Source: Candidatus Gastranaerophilales bacterium (GTDB taxonomy: Bacteria; Cyanobacteriota; Vampirovibrionia; Gastranaerophilales; Gastranaerophilaceae). Taken from it: DNA of 64,000 bases. This document shows, piece by piece, positions 41,747 through 51,415 of the stretch. Where the stretch lies: contig CANRMD010000001.1 of NCBI GenBank assembly GCA_947631645.1, positions 1-64,000 of the forward strand, read 5' to 3'. Both the position numbers and the translations under genes were made by a program. The notes under the pieces were generated by a model. That model did no database searches and was not told the DNA's origin. It saw nothing but the letters and a program-made list of their open reading frames with translations. Numbering within the stretch: position 1 is the stretch's first letter; each line of letters begins with the position of its first letter.

Positions 41747-44200
41747 ATGTCAAATATTTTAGAGGGATTAAACAGGGAGCAAAAAGAAGCTGTACTTATT
41801 GACAAAGGTACGGTTCTTATTCTTGCGGGAGCAGGGTGCGGAAAAACAAAAGTTTTAACTACCAGAATTGCACATCTTATAAATTCCGGCATTTCACCTT
41901 ATGAAATACTTGCTGTTACTTTCACAAATAAAGCTGCAAAAGAAATGCTTGAACGTTTAAGTTCAATGGTTGGGGAAGAAAAAGCAAAAAAAATGTGGAT
42001 TGGGACTTTTCACTCTATTTCAGGACGCATTTTACGAACAGATATTCAGGAATATAAAGACGAAAACGGTTATACTTATAATAATAAATTTGTAATATAT
42101 GATGATAATGATACGCTCTCACTTGTTAAAACAGCAATAAAACACTGTAATCTTGATGAGAAAGTATACGACCCTAAACTTCTCAGAATTATTATTTCTA
42201 ATGCAAAAAATAAAATGCAGGACGCATATACTTTTGCAACAAGAGCAAGGGACTATCGCTCAGAACGTCATGCTCAAATTTTTACGGAGTATCAAAAACT
42301 TTTGCATGAAAATAATGCTTTAGATTTTGATGATATGCTCGTATTAGCTGTTAAATTGTTGGAAAATTCATCAGTTGTCAGAGAAAAATATTTTAACAGA
42401 TTTAAACACATACTTGTTGATGAGTTTCAGGATACAAACCTTTGCCAATACAATATGATTAAATCAATATATACAAATAATCTTAATGAGGATGAAATAC
42501 CGCATGAAAAAAGTCTTTGTGTAGTCGGTGATGTTGACCAATCCATCTACAGTTGGAGAGGAGCCGACTATAAAATACTTTTAAATCTTCAATCTGCGTT
42601 TAAAAAGACTCATCTTGTTAAGTTAGAACAAAACTACCGTTCAAATGAAATTATTCTTGAAGCGGCAAATGCCGTAATATGCAACAACAAGCAGCGTATA
42701 AGCAAAAATTTATATTCTAACCTTGGCAGAGGTGAAATTATTGACTATTATCAAGCTAATGATGAGGCAGACGAAGCATTAAATTTAATTAACGAAGTAA
42801 AAAGATTGTCTTACAAAAAAAGTCTTGCGGATATTGCAGTTTTATACAGAACAAACTCTCAATCAAGAGCTATTGAAGAAGCTTGCATGGCAAATAATGT
42901 ACCATATAAGGTTGTTGGCGGTCTTAAATTCTACGACAGAAAGGAAATCAAAGACGCAATTGCATATTTGAAGCTCATTTATAATCCTTCTGATACAATA
43001 AGCCTCAGAAGAATAATTAATGTTCCGAAACGTTCTCTCGGAACGGCAACAGTTGATAAACTTTTTGCTCTTGCAGATGAATTAAAGCTTAGATATATTG
43101 ATATTTTACAAGATATTGATAATTATGACGAATTTTCTTCTGCGGTTAAATCAAAACTAAAAAACTTTTATAATATGCTTTCAGATTTTCAAATAAGGCA
43201 ATACAATATGGAATTGCCTGAATTTATAGGATACGTGCTTGAAAAATCAGGATACATACAAGATATAAAAGATACCGAAGATGAAGTAACCGCAGAAAGC
43301 CGAATTGAAAATTTAAACGAATTAATTAATGTTGCAAAAGAATTTACACCTCAAGATGAAGATGTTTTAGGTGAATTTTTGTCACAAGTATCACTGGTAA
43401 GTGATATTGATTCATACGTTGATGAATCGCAAGCACTGACTTTGATGACAATACACAGTGCAAAAGGCTTAGAATTTGATACTGTATTTCTCCCCGGCCT
43501 TGATGAGGGAATTTTCCCTCATAACCGTTCGCTTGATTCTTTATCCGAAATGGAGGAAGAAAGACGTCTTATGTATGTTGCTGTTACAAGAGCAAAACAT
43601 AAGCTTTATATAAGTTCGGCTAAACGCAGAAAAATGTGGGGTAATTACAGGTACTATAACCCGAGTCGTTTTATTTCGGAAATTCCCGAAAATCTTTTAA
43701 ATTCTACTGTTTCTGATAACGTATCAAATGAACAATCTTCTTATACTTTTAAAAAGGCTGTTAATACAATAAAATCGAATTATTTATCTGAAAACGCAGA
43801 CGGAAGTATTAAATCAGTAACATCTTTCGGTAAAAATTTTGTTGCTCCAAAACGTAACATTACCCACAATACAAGCTTTGTCATAAAAAGTAAAAATCAC
43901 GATAAAAATGCTCAGGAACGAAAAGCCGGTGAAGAAGAACAAATAAAAAATATTCTTGAAAATAATCCCATAAAAAAAATGCTTGAGGAAAAGAAAGCAC
44001 GTGAAGCAAAACTCAATTCTTCACTTAATTCTCAGAGTTTAGAATTAAAATCCGGCGACAGAGTATTTCACTCTAAATTCGGAATAGGTAAAATTACAAA
44101 AATTGAAGATGTAGGTTCTTCTTCCATGATAATTGTAGACTTTGGTAAAATGGGTCAAAAAGCTTTAGATGCTGCCTTTTCAGGATTAAAAAAATTCTAG
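41747..44200 (+). CDS. pcrA: UvrD/PcrA-type ATP-dependent DNA helicase
   Basis: An 817-residue superfamily 1A helicase that unwinds DNA 3' to 5' in repair and replication. Helicase motifs in order are Q-motif LNREQKEAV, Walker A AGAGCGKTKVL, TFTNKAAKEM (Ia), VDEFQDTN (II), VGDVDQSIYSWRGA (III), LEQNYRS (IV), MTIHSAKGLEFDTVFLPG (V) and VAVTRAKHKLYIS (VI). The C-terminal tail ends in a Tudor-like domain (GDRVFHSKFGIGKI), which is typical of PcrA. Monocistronic by spacing. Confidence 0.95.
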   Translation: MSNILEGLNREQKEAVLIDKGTVLILAGAGCGKTKVLTTRIAHLINSGISPYEILAVTFTNKAAKEMLERLSSMVGEEKAKKMWIGTFHSISGRILRTDIQEYKDENGYTYNNKFVIYDDNDTLSLVKTAIKHCNLDEKVYDPKLLRIIISNAKNKMQDAYTFATRARDYRSERHAQIFTEYQKLLHENNALDFDDMLVLAVKLLENSSVVREKYFNRFKHILVDEFQDTNLCQYNMIKSIYTNNLNEDEIPHEKSLCVVGDVDQSIYSWRGADYKILLNLQSAFKKTHLVKLEQNYRSNEIILEAANAVICNNKQRISKNLYSNLGRGEIIDYYQANDEADEALNLINEVKRLSYKKSLADIAVLYRTNSQSRAIEEACMANNVPYKVVGGLKFYDRKEIKDAIAYLKLIYNPSDTISLRRIINVPKRSLGTATVDKLFALADELKLRYIDILQDIDNYDEFSSAVKSKLKNFYNMLSDFQIRQYNMELPEFIGYVLEKSGYIQDIKDTEDEVTAESRIENLNELINVAKEFTPQDEDVLGEFLSQVSLVSDIDSYVDESQALTLMTIHSAKGLEFDTVFLPGLDEGIFPHNRSLDSLSEMEEERRLMYVAVTRAKHKLYISSAKRRKMWGNYRYYNPSRFISEIPENLLNSTVSDNVSNEQSSYTFKKAVNTIKSNYLSENADGSIKSVTSFGKNFVAPKRNITHNTSFVIKSKNHDKNAQERKAGEEEQIKNILENNPIKKMLEEKKAREAKLNSSLNSQSLELKSGDRVFHSKFGIGKITKIEDVGSSSMIIVDFGKMGQKALDAAFSGLKKF

Positions 44201-44244
44201 GCTGTATTATTATTTTTATGATAAAATAGCCACAAGGATATATT

Positions 44245-44745
44245 ATGATTCATCAATTATCAGACGTACAGAGTAAAAATATAGGTGAAAATACAGATAT
44301 TTGGCAATATTGTGTTGTATTGAAAAACGCCGTAATCGGTAAAAATTGTAATATTTGTTCTCATTGTTTTATTGAAAATGATGTTGTTATCGGAGATAAT
44401 GTTACAATAAAATGCGGCGTTCAAATATGGAATGGTATAAGAATAGAAGATAATGTTTTTATCGGGCCGAATGTTACTTTTTGCAATGACAGATACCCTG
44501 TATCTAAAAATAAAAATTTTAAATTAGAACCTGTAATCATTAAAAAGGGTGCAAGAATTGGAGCTAATTCTACAATATTACCCGGTGTAACTATAGGAGA
44601 AAATGCTCTTATTGCAGCAGGCTCAATTGTTACAAAAGATATTGCTCCAAATACAAAATATCTAATTCCAATTACCCCCCCCCCAATACAAAATGTAGCA
44701 ATATATAGTGATAAAAGAAATCTTGTGAGGTATTATGCCGCATAA
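44245..44745 (+). CDS. Hexapeptide-repeat sugar acyltransferase with poly-C tract
   Basis: A 166-residue left-handed beta-helix acyltransferase of the WxcM-N/FdtC type (dTDP-3-aminohexose N-acyltransferases). Hexapeptide turns such as [26 protein letters not shown] are visible, followed by [12 protein letters not shown] and [34 protein letters not shown] in pieces. Ten C's at 44675-44684 encode part of TPPP near the C terminus. Loss or gain of one C stops translation at 44696 or 44706, before the coupled ATG of the next gene at 44735 (overlap of 11 bases). It is the first gene of a six-gene operon. Confidence 0.8.
   Translation: MIHQLSDVQSKNIGENTDIWQYCVVLKNAVIGKNCNICSHCFIENDVVIGDNVTIKCGVQIWNGIRIEDNVFIGPNVTFCNDRYPVSKNKNFKLEPVIIKKGARIGANSTILPGVTIGENALIAAGSIVTKDIAPNTKYLIPITPPPIQNVAIYSDKRNLVRYYAA
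44675..44684 (+). repeat. Poly-C tract 1 (10 C)
   Basis: Homopolymer of ten C in otherwise AT-rich coding sequence, in frame as part of ACC CCC CCC CCA. A one-base loss leads to TAG at 44696-44698, a one-base gain to TAG at 44706-44708. Such tracts are known to slip during replication in phase-variable loci. Confidence 0.9.
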
Positions 44746-45655
44746 TATTTGCATTGCAGGGAAAAATGATATCGCTGTTAATTCACTTTTATATTTAATT
44801 AATGAATTAAATATTAATAAAAATAATATTATTGCTTTGCCAAATAAAACTGATAACGGAATTGATACTTGGCAAAAATCTTTTTTAAAGTGTGCAATAG
44901 AAAATGATATTAAAATATACAATCTTGAAGATATATATGAAATTAATGATTTAATATTTATTTCATTAGAGTTTGACAGAATTATAAAAACTCAAAAATT
45001 CAAAACAAAAAATTTATATAATATTCATTTTTCAAAACTGCCTAAATATAAAGGGATGTATACATCTGTATTACCTATTATTAATGGAGAAAGTTACAGC
45101 GGAGTAACTTTACACAAAATTGATGACGGTATTGATACGGGAGATATAATTGCTCAAAAAGTATTTAAAATTTCAGTTAATGATACATCAAGAGATTTAT
45201 ATTTTAAATATTTAAAATATTCCTTTAAACTTTTTAAAGAAAATATCGAAAATATATTGACGAATTCTTTTACTGCCAAAAAACAGCCATTTATTAACTC
45301 AAGCTACTACAGCACAAAAAGTATCAATTTTAAATCTATTAATATTGATTTTAATAAAACAAGTTATGAAATACATAATCAAATAAGAGCTTTTTGCTTT
45401 AAAGAGTATCAATATCCGCAAATAAATAACTGTTATGTAGAAAATTCTATTTTTAACGGAGAATTTATAGGATATAACAAATTCGTTGAGGAAAAAGACA
45501 AATTTATTATATCAGGAATTGACGGGTATAAAATTATTGTATTAAAACTACATTCTAACAATAATTTTGATTTTAATTACCCCCCCCCCCTGAAAAGAAT
45601 TTTTAGCTGCATAGATAAACCCAATATGAAAATCAGGAGGCTATATGCAGCCTGA
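44735..45655 (+). CDS. Formyltransferase-like sugar N-formyltransferase with poly-C tract
   Basis: A 306-residue protein of the methionyl-tRNA formyltransferase fold used by dTDP-sugar N-formyltransferases (10-formyl-THF dependent). It shows the catalytic N96-I-H98 with [11 protein letters not shown] and then [14 protein letters not shown], giving the Asn/His/Asp catalytic trio. Its start overlaps the acyltransferase stop by 11 bases. Eleven C's at 45580-45590 encode YPPPL near the C terminus; loss of one C gives an immediate TGA and gain gives TAG at 45604. The GGAGG for the next gene lies inside the 3' end of this one. Confidence 0.8.
   Translation: MPHNICIAGKNDIAVNSLLYLINELNINKNNIIALPNKTDNGIDTWQKSFLKCAIENDIKIYNLEDIYEINDLIFISLEFDRIIKTQKFKTKNLYNIHFSKLPKYKGMYTSVLPIINGESYSGVTLHKIDDGIDTGDIIAQKVFKISVNDTSRDLYFKYLKYSFKLFKENIENILTNSFTAKKQPFINSSYYSTKSINFKSINIDFNKTSYEIHNQIRAFCFKEYQYPQINNCYVENSIFNGEFIGYNKFVEEKDKFIISGIDGYKIIVLKLHSNNNFDFNYPPPLKRIFSCIDKPNMKIRRLYAA
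45580..45590 (+). repeat. Poly-C tract 2 (11 C)
   Basis: Eleven C in frame as TAC CCC CCC CCC CTG. A one-base loss puts TGA directly after the tract; a one-base gain reaches TAG at 45604-45606. Both lie upstream of the next start at 45645. Confidence 0.9.
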
Positions 45656-47243
45656 TATAAATGTTTTAGTTCTTTCTGCAGGACTTAGTTCCGCATTTCA
45701 TTTTATAAAAACAATCAAAAAAAAGTTTAAAAATAAATTCTTTATTGTTGCAGCTGATATTAATGAAGAATATATGATATCTGCGTGTAAATTTATTGAT
45801 AAATTTTATAAAGTGCCTTTATCTGTCAGCCCTGATTATTATAATATTATTATTGATATTATTAAGAAAGAAAAAATTGATTACATTCTTCCTCTGTTAG
45901 ATAAAGACAGATCACTTTTTTACCCGCAAAATGAAGATTTAATAAAATTAAATGTAAAATCTCTCAGCAGTTCAAATGTTGAGTTTAGTAAAGAAGAAAT
46001 AAATAAATTACTAAAATTAAACGGCTTTAAAATTCCAAAAGAGTATAAAATTAACGAGCTTTGTGATAATGAAAAATATTTTGTTAAGCCAAAATTAGGA
46101 ATCGGCTCAATTGATGCACAAATCTTGTCAAAAGAACAAATATTGTCTAAATATAATAATTCAGGTTATTTAATTCAAGAAATTTGCAAAAAACCTGAAA
46201 TTACTCTTGAATGTTTTTATCATAACGGTCGAATGTCAACTGTTGCAAGAGAAAGAATTGAAGCAAAAGCCGGCATATGCTCTAAAGCAAAAGTATATAA
46301 AGACAAAGAACTTGAAAACATTGCTAAAAAATTTATCGAAAAATTCAAGCCAAACCGTTTTTTCAATCTTCAGTTTATGAAAAATTCAAAAAATGAATTT
46401 GTAATAACCGATGTCAATTACAGGCTTGCAGGTGCAATGGGTTTATCGTATGAGGCCGGTTGGGATGAGGTTAGTGCTTTAGCAAATATTATGATGGATA
46501 AAAACGATGATGAAATTTTTTCATCTTTTAAATTAAACCATTCAGTTCAATATGTTTTGAGGACATATAATAATCTGGTAACAAAGTCTATTGATACGAT
46601 AGCTTTTGACCTTGACGGTACAATACTTAACAGCTTTGACAGGCATAAATATGTGTTAAGCATTGCACTAAAGAAATACGATGTTTCTCTTAACCTTGAT
46701 GATTATATTACTTCAAAAAGAATGGGGTTAAATAATATTAAATATTTGATAAAAAAAGGTGTTGACAGAATTTTGGCTGATAATATTCAAACTTTTTGGA
46801 TAAAAAACATAGAAAATTATGAATATTTGAAACTTGATTTCATTTATCCGCAAGCATTAAAATTATTGAACAAATTGAAAGAAAATTCTAATTTAGTATT
46901 AATTACGGCAAGAAATAATAAGCAAACTTGCAAAGTGCAGATTAATAATCTTAAATTAGACAGCTATTTTTCTGAGATTTATATAGTTGATTCATGCAAA
47001 AATACTCCCATTTTAAAATCTGAAGTGCTAATAAACACTTTAGCTAAAGAAATGTACGGAGATACGGAAACGGATATGCTGGCTTGCAGAATTGCAGATA
47101 TTAAATTTAATCCTGTATTTTACGGGTTTAGAGACAAAAACCTGCTAAATCAAACTCCCCCCCCCGGCAGCAAAAATAAGGTTTTAAATAATATTTTATT
47201 TGTAAAAATTCATAATTTCTTCCATAAAAAGGAGGCGGCTTAG
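45645..47243 (+). CDS. ATP-grasp/HAD fusion protein with poly-C tract
   Basis: A 532-residue fusion. Residues 1-310 are an ATP-grasp ligase-like part (VLVLSAGLSSAFHF Rossmann start, YFVKPKLGIGSID, ECFYHNGRMS, EFVITDVNYRLAGAMG). Residues from about 318 form a HAD phosphatase domain with D322-LDGTILNS and YGDTETDMLAC. ATP-grasp enzymes of this kind build amide or peptide-like links, so it may attach an amino acid or acid to a sugar; the exact product is unknown. Nine C's at 47157-47165 lie near the 3' end; both single-base shifts terminate within 22 bases. The start overlaps the previous gene by 11 bases. Confidence 0.75.
   Translation: MQPDINVLVLSAGLSSAFHFIKTIKKKFKNKFFIVAADINEEYMISACKFIDKFYKVPLSVSPDYYNIIIDIIKKEKIDYILPLLDKDRSLFYPQNEDLIKLNVKSLSSSNVEFSKEEINKLLKLNGFKIPKEYKINELCDNEKYFVKPKLGIGSIDAQILSKEQILSKYNNSGYLIQEICKKPEITLECFYHNGRMSTVARERIEAKAGICSKAKVYKDKELENIAKKFIEKFKPNRFFNLQFMKNSKNEFVITDVNYRLAGAMGLSYEAGWDEVSALANIMMDKNDDEIFSSFKLNHSVQYVLRTYNNLVTKSIDTIAFDLDGTILNSFDRHKYVLSIALKKYDVSLNLDDYITSKRMGLNNIKYLIKKGVDRILADNIQTFWIKNIENYEYLKLDFIYPQALKLLNKLKENSNLVLITARNNKQTCKVQINNLKLDSYFSEIYIVDSCKNTPILKSEVLINTLAKEMYGDTETDMLACRIADIKFNPVFYGFRDKNLLNQTPPPGSKNKVLNNILFVKIHNFFHKKEAA
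47157..47165 (+). repeat. Poly-C tract 3 (9 C)
   Basis: Nine C in frame as ACT CCC CCC CCC GGC. A one-base loss leads to TAA at 47185-47187, a one-base gain to TAA at 47177-47179. The next gene starts at 47245. Confidence 0.9.
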
Positions 47244-47244
47244 T

Positions 47245-48843
47245 ATGCAAAAATATATAAATCTCCAGAAATTTCTTTTTGAAAATTCCGTAAACAGGAT
47301 TGATTTAATCAATTATAAACCTTTATCAGATAAGAAATATAAAATATTTGTATATAGAAATCACTCTTTTGAACTTATTCAAAATGTTTCAAATGCTTAT
47401 TTAGATTACGCGGACATTAATGCGGAATTTATATACAGTGATTATGATGATACGCTGTCTTTTATTAATCTTGATTTAACTTCGGATATGCTTATTATAT
47501 GGTTTGATTTAACAAGGTATAATATTAAAAATATTGATGAATTAATTAATGAAAGATTAAATTATCTTACTAAAAAATTTTTTAAACCGATAATACTGGC
47601 TCCTTTCGGCAAAAATATTAAAATAAATAACGATAAAATTATTGTATACAACTTTGAAAAAATTATTGATGAACTAAAAGATGAATTTACGGACGAAAGG
47701 CTTGAAAACTTTAGCGGAACAAAATTAAGTACAAAAGCTTTGACTAAATGTGCAATGGATTTATCATTAAACTACATTCCCTCATTGATTAAAACAAATT
47801 TAAAAGCAATAATTACAGATTTAGACAATACTTTATATAAAGGTATACTTGGTGAAGATTTAATTAGTGGTATAGAATTAACTGATGGGCATAGAAAATT
47901 ACAGGAAACATTGAAACAAAAAGCAAAAGAGGGATATTTTTTATGTATCAGTTCAAAAAATAATAAGGATGATGTTATAAAACTCTTTACGCAGAGGAAA
48001 GACTTTCCTTTAAAATTGGAAGATTTTACATTTATTTCTGCTTCATGGGATACAAAATCAAAGGGAATAAATGATATCCTTAAATTTTTAAATATATCTT
48101 CTGATGCTGCACTGTTTATTGATGATAATTTAGGTGAGCTTGCACAGGTAACTTCAGTTTATCCTGAAATTAAAATTATTTTTGCAAATAATGATGCAGA
48201 TATTACTAATAATATTTTAAAAAACTTTCCCGGCTTGTCAAAATTTTCTACAAAGCATGAAGATGCAATTAGAAGCAGAGATACAAAGGCTAATGAAGAA
48301 CGTAAACAGCTTATGAATAACTGTAATTTTGACGAATACTTAAAAAGTTTGAATGTTAAGATTTTATATGAAATAAACAATACAGAAAATATAGCAAGAA
48401 TATCGGAATTATCAAAAAAAACAAATCAATTTATTTTTAATTACAAAAGGTATTCTGAAACAGAATTAACAGATTTAATAAAAAATACGAAATGTGCAGT
48501 TGTAAATACAAAACTGGAAGATAAACTTTCAGATAGCGGCATTATTTGCGTTTGTACGGGCAGAAAAAATGATGAAGGTGTATTGCTGGAAGAATGCTTT
48601 GTTAGCTGCAGAGCTTTGGGGCGAGGGCTCGATGAAGTTATTGTTCTTGGTTCAATACAATTTTTGCTTGATTACTTAAATAGTAATAAACTTAAAATTC
48701 AGTTTTTAAAAGGTGAAAAAAATATTCCTGCCGAAAAATTTGTTTTAAAGTATCTCAATGAACACTTAAACGACTATTCAAATTTTAAATACCACAATGA
48801 CAATAAAAATATTATTCAGCTATACAAGGAGAAAATTAAATGA
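47245..48843 (+). CDS. FkbH-like HAD protein
   Basis: A 532-residue protein of the FkbH (HAD-IIIC) type. The HAD nucleophile region is D192-LDNTLYKG, followed by FLCISSKNN and FIDDNLGELAQV. A C-terminal GNAT-like region follows (EEVIVLG in context with RGLDEVIVLG, CFVSCRALGRG). FkbH proteins are known to load glyceryl units from 1,3-bisphosphoglycerate onto an acyl carrier protein. The next gene is an ACP overlapping the end by 4 bases, which fits that role. Here the likely use is in surface sugar modification instead of polyketide synthesis, which is inference. Confidence 0.85.
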   Translation: MQKYINLQKFLFENSVNRIDLINYKPLSDKKYKIFVYRNHSFELIQNVSNAYLDYADINAEFIYSDYDDTLSFINLDLTSDMLIIWFDLTRYNIKNIDELINERLNYLTKKFFKPIILAPFGKNIKINNDKIIVYNFEKIIDELKDEFTDERLENFSGTKLSTKALTKCAMDLSLNYIPSLIKTNLKAIITDLDNTLYKGILGEDLISGIELTDGHRKLQETLKQKAKEGYFLCISSKNNKDDVIKLFTQRKDFPLKLEDFTFISASWDTKSKGINDILKFLNISSDAALFIDDNLGELAQVTSVYPEIKIIFANNDADITNNILKNFPGLSKFSTKHEDAIRSRDTKANEERKQLMNNCNFDEYLKSLNVKILYEINNTENIARISELSKKTNQFIFNYKRYSETELTDLIKNTKCAVVNTKLEDKLSDSGIICVCTGRKNDEGVLLEECFVSCRALGRGLDEVIVLGSIQFLLDYLNSNKLKIQFLKGEKNIPAEKFVLKYLNEHLNDYSNFKYHNDNKNIIQLYKEKIK

Positions 48844-49064
48844 TTAATGATGTAATAGAAGTTATTTCAAAAATAACCAAATTAAGTACTGACGAATTAA
48901 AAAATAATCCGGATAAAGATAATTTATGGGAATCTTTTTCACATATTGAAATAATTATGGAACTTGAAAGCAAGTATAATCTTCGGTTTTCCGAGGACGA
49001 AATTGCAGACATGCACAGCATAAACAGTATTGTAAATGTATTAGAAAGTAAGCTTAATAAATAA
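48840..49064 (+). CDS. Acyl carrier protein
   Basis: A 74-residue stand-alone ACP. The attachment Ser is S32 in the segment LWESFSHIEI, equivalent to the W-D-S-L-x-H form of FkbH-partner carrier proteins. The four-helix pattern and length are typical. It overlaps the FkbH-like gene by 4 bases (ATGA) and the next gene by 1 base, so expression is tightly linked. It probably carries the acyl unit made by FkbH to an acyltransferase. Confidence 0.88.
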   Translation: MINDVIEVISKITKLSTDELKNNPDKDNLWESFSHIEIIMELESKYNLRFSEDEIADMHSINSIVNVLESKLNK

Positions 49065-50050
49065 TGAAAAAAACTATTATTAAAGAAGGTTTTTTATACA
49101 AATTAAGACCTGTTGATTATACAGATGCAGAATTTATCGTAGAAATCAGAAATTCTGATTACCAAAGGACAAAATATATTCATTCAGTCAGCAATGATTT
49201 ATCTGTTCAGCTTGACTGGCTGAAAGATTATTTTGAACGGGATAATGATTATTACTTTGTTATTGAGAACAGAATATCAGGTAATAAAGAGGGACTTATT
49301 TCGATTTATAATATTGAAAACAAAAAAGCAGAATGGGGCAGATGGATTGTAAAAAACGGCTCTCTTGCTTCAATAGAAAGCGTATTATTGATGTATAATG
49401 CTGCTTTTGATGATTTAAATCTTGATGAATTATATTCACGTACAATAAAAGATAATATATCTGTTGTTAAATTTCATGAACAAATAAACGAAATAAAAAG
49501 AGGTGTACTGCAAAATTTCTTTTCTCTTGACGGAATATACTACGATGCTGTTGAATATTATGCTGATAGTGAATATTATTACAATAAAATTAAGAATTTA
49601 TTAGAAGATAAATCATTTAAAATATTTATGAGAGAACTGGATATTCAAACAGGAGGTTTGAAATTTCATCATATAGGTATTGCATCTGATGATATTAACA
49701 AAGAATATTCCGCTTTTCGGCTTATTGGCTATAATAGCGGCTCTGATATTTTTTATGATGAAAATCAAGGAATTAAAGGACTGTTTATTGAGTCAAATTG
49801 TATGCCGAGATTAGAACTTTTAGAGAATTTGGAAAATAGCACAACTCTCAATTATTTTACAGATAAAAAAATTAAAATGTATCATTTTGGCTATTTTACC
49901 GAAAATATTGATAAAACAAAAGATATTCTTTGTTCACTGGGAGCAAAAGTAATTTCACCAATAAAAAAATCAACTTACTTTAAAACAAATATATGTTTTT
50001 TAATGCTTAAAAATACATTTATTATTGAGTTAATTGATAATACAGATTAA
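49064..50050 (+). CDS. GNAT acetyltransferase/VOC fusion protein
   Basis: A 328-residue two-domain protein. Residues 1-165 look like a GNAT acyltransferase of the RimJ/PseH kind (LRPVDYTDAEFIVEIRN, WGRWIVKNGSLASIESVLLMYNAAFDDLN in pieces). Residues 200-328 are a VOC/glyoxalase-like domain (KFHHIGIASDDINKE, then MYHFGYFTENIDKTK with metal-ligand-like His and Glu). Fused, they may transfer and then rearrange an acyl group on a sugar; the pairing is unusual. It is the last gene of the operon and meets the convergent methyltransferase gene with no gap. Confidence 0.75.
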   Translation: MKKTIIKEGFLYKLRPVDYTDAEFIVEIRNSDYQRTKYIHSVSNDLSVQLDWLKDYFERDNDYYFVIENRISGNKEGLISIYNIENKKAEWGRWIVKNGSLASIESVLLMYNAAFDDLNLDELYSRTIKDNISVVKFHEQINEIKRGVLQNFFSLDGIYYDAVEYYADSEYYYNKIKNLLEDKSFKIFMRELDIQTGGLKFHHIGIASDDINKEYSAFRLIGYNSGSDIFYDENQGIKGLFIESNCMPRLELLENLENSTTLNYFTDKKIKMYHFGYFTENIDKTKDILCSLGAKVISPIKKSTYFKTNICFLMLKNTFIIELIDNTD

Positions 50051-51415
50051 TTATTTTAAATCAATTTTTGCAAATAAACACAATGTTTCCACGTGATAAG
50101 TATTTGGAAACATATCAAACGGTTGGACATATTTAGGATAAAAACCTTTTGATATTAAATGTTTCATATCTCTTGCCAATGTAGATACATTGCAGCTTAC
50201 ATAAATAATGTATTTGGAAGTTAAATTAACAAGATAGTTTAATGCTTCTTCTGAGGAACCTTTTCGTGGCGGGTCTATTATTGATATATCAAATTTTTCT
50301 TTATTATCAATTAATTTTTTAAAATTTTCTGAAGCATCGCCATTAATAATTTCAATATTATTAATATTATTCAACCTAATATTTTCTTCAGCATCATTTG
50401 TTGCTGCTTGTACTTCCTCAATACAGGTAACTTTTTGAGCAACCGAGCTCAACCAAACACCAAAGCTTGAAACACCGGAATATGCGTCTAAAATTGCCGG
50501 TTTATTAATATCTGATATTGATTTTACCTTTTCAAATATAAGTTTTGCACAATAAGGATTAACCTGAAAAAAACTGTTAGCACTGACTTTATATTTTATA
50601 TTGTCAAGATTTTCAACATAGTAATCACTTCCTTTTACAGTTTTTGTAGTGTCAGACATAATAACATTTGTATTTTTTGTATTAAAATTCACGCAAACTC
50701 CTACAATAATTTGATATTTCGACATAATCATATCAGCAATTTTTTTGAGTTTATCGTCAATATTATTTGAATTTACAACAAATATTATTAACAGTTGATT
50801 TAAGTCGGAAGAAAATCTGTAAATAATGTGTCTTAATAAACCTTTTTTTGTTTTCTCGTTATATGCGGAAATATTTAACTCTTGTGCAAGAGTTTTTATT
50901 TCTTCATTTATCTCATTAATTTTTTGAGAGTGAAGTTTGCAGTACTTTATATTAATTAACTCATGAGAATTTTTTTTATAATACCCTGTTAAAATACGCA
51001 TGGAAACCTTTGTTTGCGACACGGGAAGCTGTACTTTACATCTGTACTCATATATTTTCGGTGATGCAATTGTATCTTCAATTTTTAAATCAACACCGGC
51101 AATATTTTTTATAGTTTCATATACAATATTTTTTTTCTGTTTTAATTGTTCTGAATATTCTATATGAAGCCAGCTGCAGCTTCCGCATTTCCCGTGAAAG
51201 GGGCAAACACTCAACACTCTATATTCAGATGGACTAATTATTTCAACTAATTCAGCAACAGAATATGTTTTATTTACTTTTACAATTTTAACTCTAACAG
51301 TATCATCAGTACAAACATCATCAATAAAAACAGGGATATTATCAATTCTTGCAAGTCCCGAACCGCCGTATACCATTTTTTCAATTTTAACTTTGAATTC
51401 ATCACCTACTTGCAT
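50051..51415 (-). CDS. 23S rRNA (uracil-C5)-methyltransferase, RlmD/TrmA family
   Basis: A 454-residue RNA uracil-C5 methyltransferase. It has an N-terminal TRAM domain (GDEFKVKIEKMVYGGSGLARI), a CPFHGKCGSC iron-sulfur cluster segment, the SAM-binding core LDAYSGVSSFGVWLS, DPPRKGSSEEAL and catalytic-Cys YVSCNVSTLARD. RlmD modifies U1939, while the paralogous RlmCD acts on U747 and U1939 in Gram-positives; which applies here cannot be told from sequence alone. Its start overlaps the TPR-glycosyltransferase gene stop by 10 bases, so they share a transcript. Confidence 0.9.
   Translation of the reverse strand: MQVGDEFKVKIEKMVYGGSGLARIDNIPVFIDDVCTDDTVRVKIVKVNKTYSVAELVEIISPSEYRVLSVCPFHGKCGSCSWLHIEYSEQLKQKKNIVYETIKNIAGVDLKIEDTIASPKIYEYRCKVQLPVSQTKVSMRILTGYYKKNSHELINIKYCKLHSQKINEINEEIKTLAQELNISAYNEKTKKGLLRHIIYRFSSDLNQLLIIFVVNSNNIDDKLKKIADMIMSKYQIIVGVCVNFNTKNTNVIMSDTTKTVKGSDYYVENLDNIKYKVSANSFFQVNPYCAKLIFEKVKSISDINKPAILDAYSGVSSFGVWLSSVAQKVTCIEEVQAATNDAEENIRLNNINNIEIINGDASENFKKLIDNKEKFDISIIDPPRKGSSEEALNYLVNLTSKYIIYVSCNVSTLARDMKHLISKGFYPKYVQPFDMFPNTYHVETLCLFAKIDLK

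Noticed and set aside
44720-47243. Shared C-terminal AA endings (YYAA, LYAA, KEAA) of the three poly-C genes as a degradation or sorting tag
   Set aside because: These codons overlap the ribosome binding site and start region of the next gene, so the similarity follows from GGAGG/ATG constraints.
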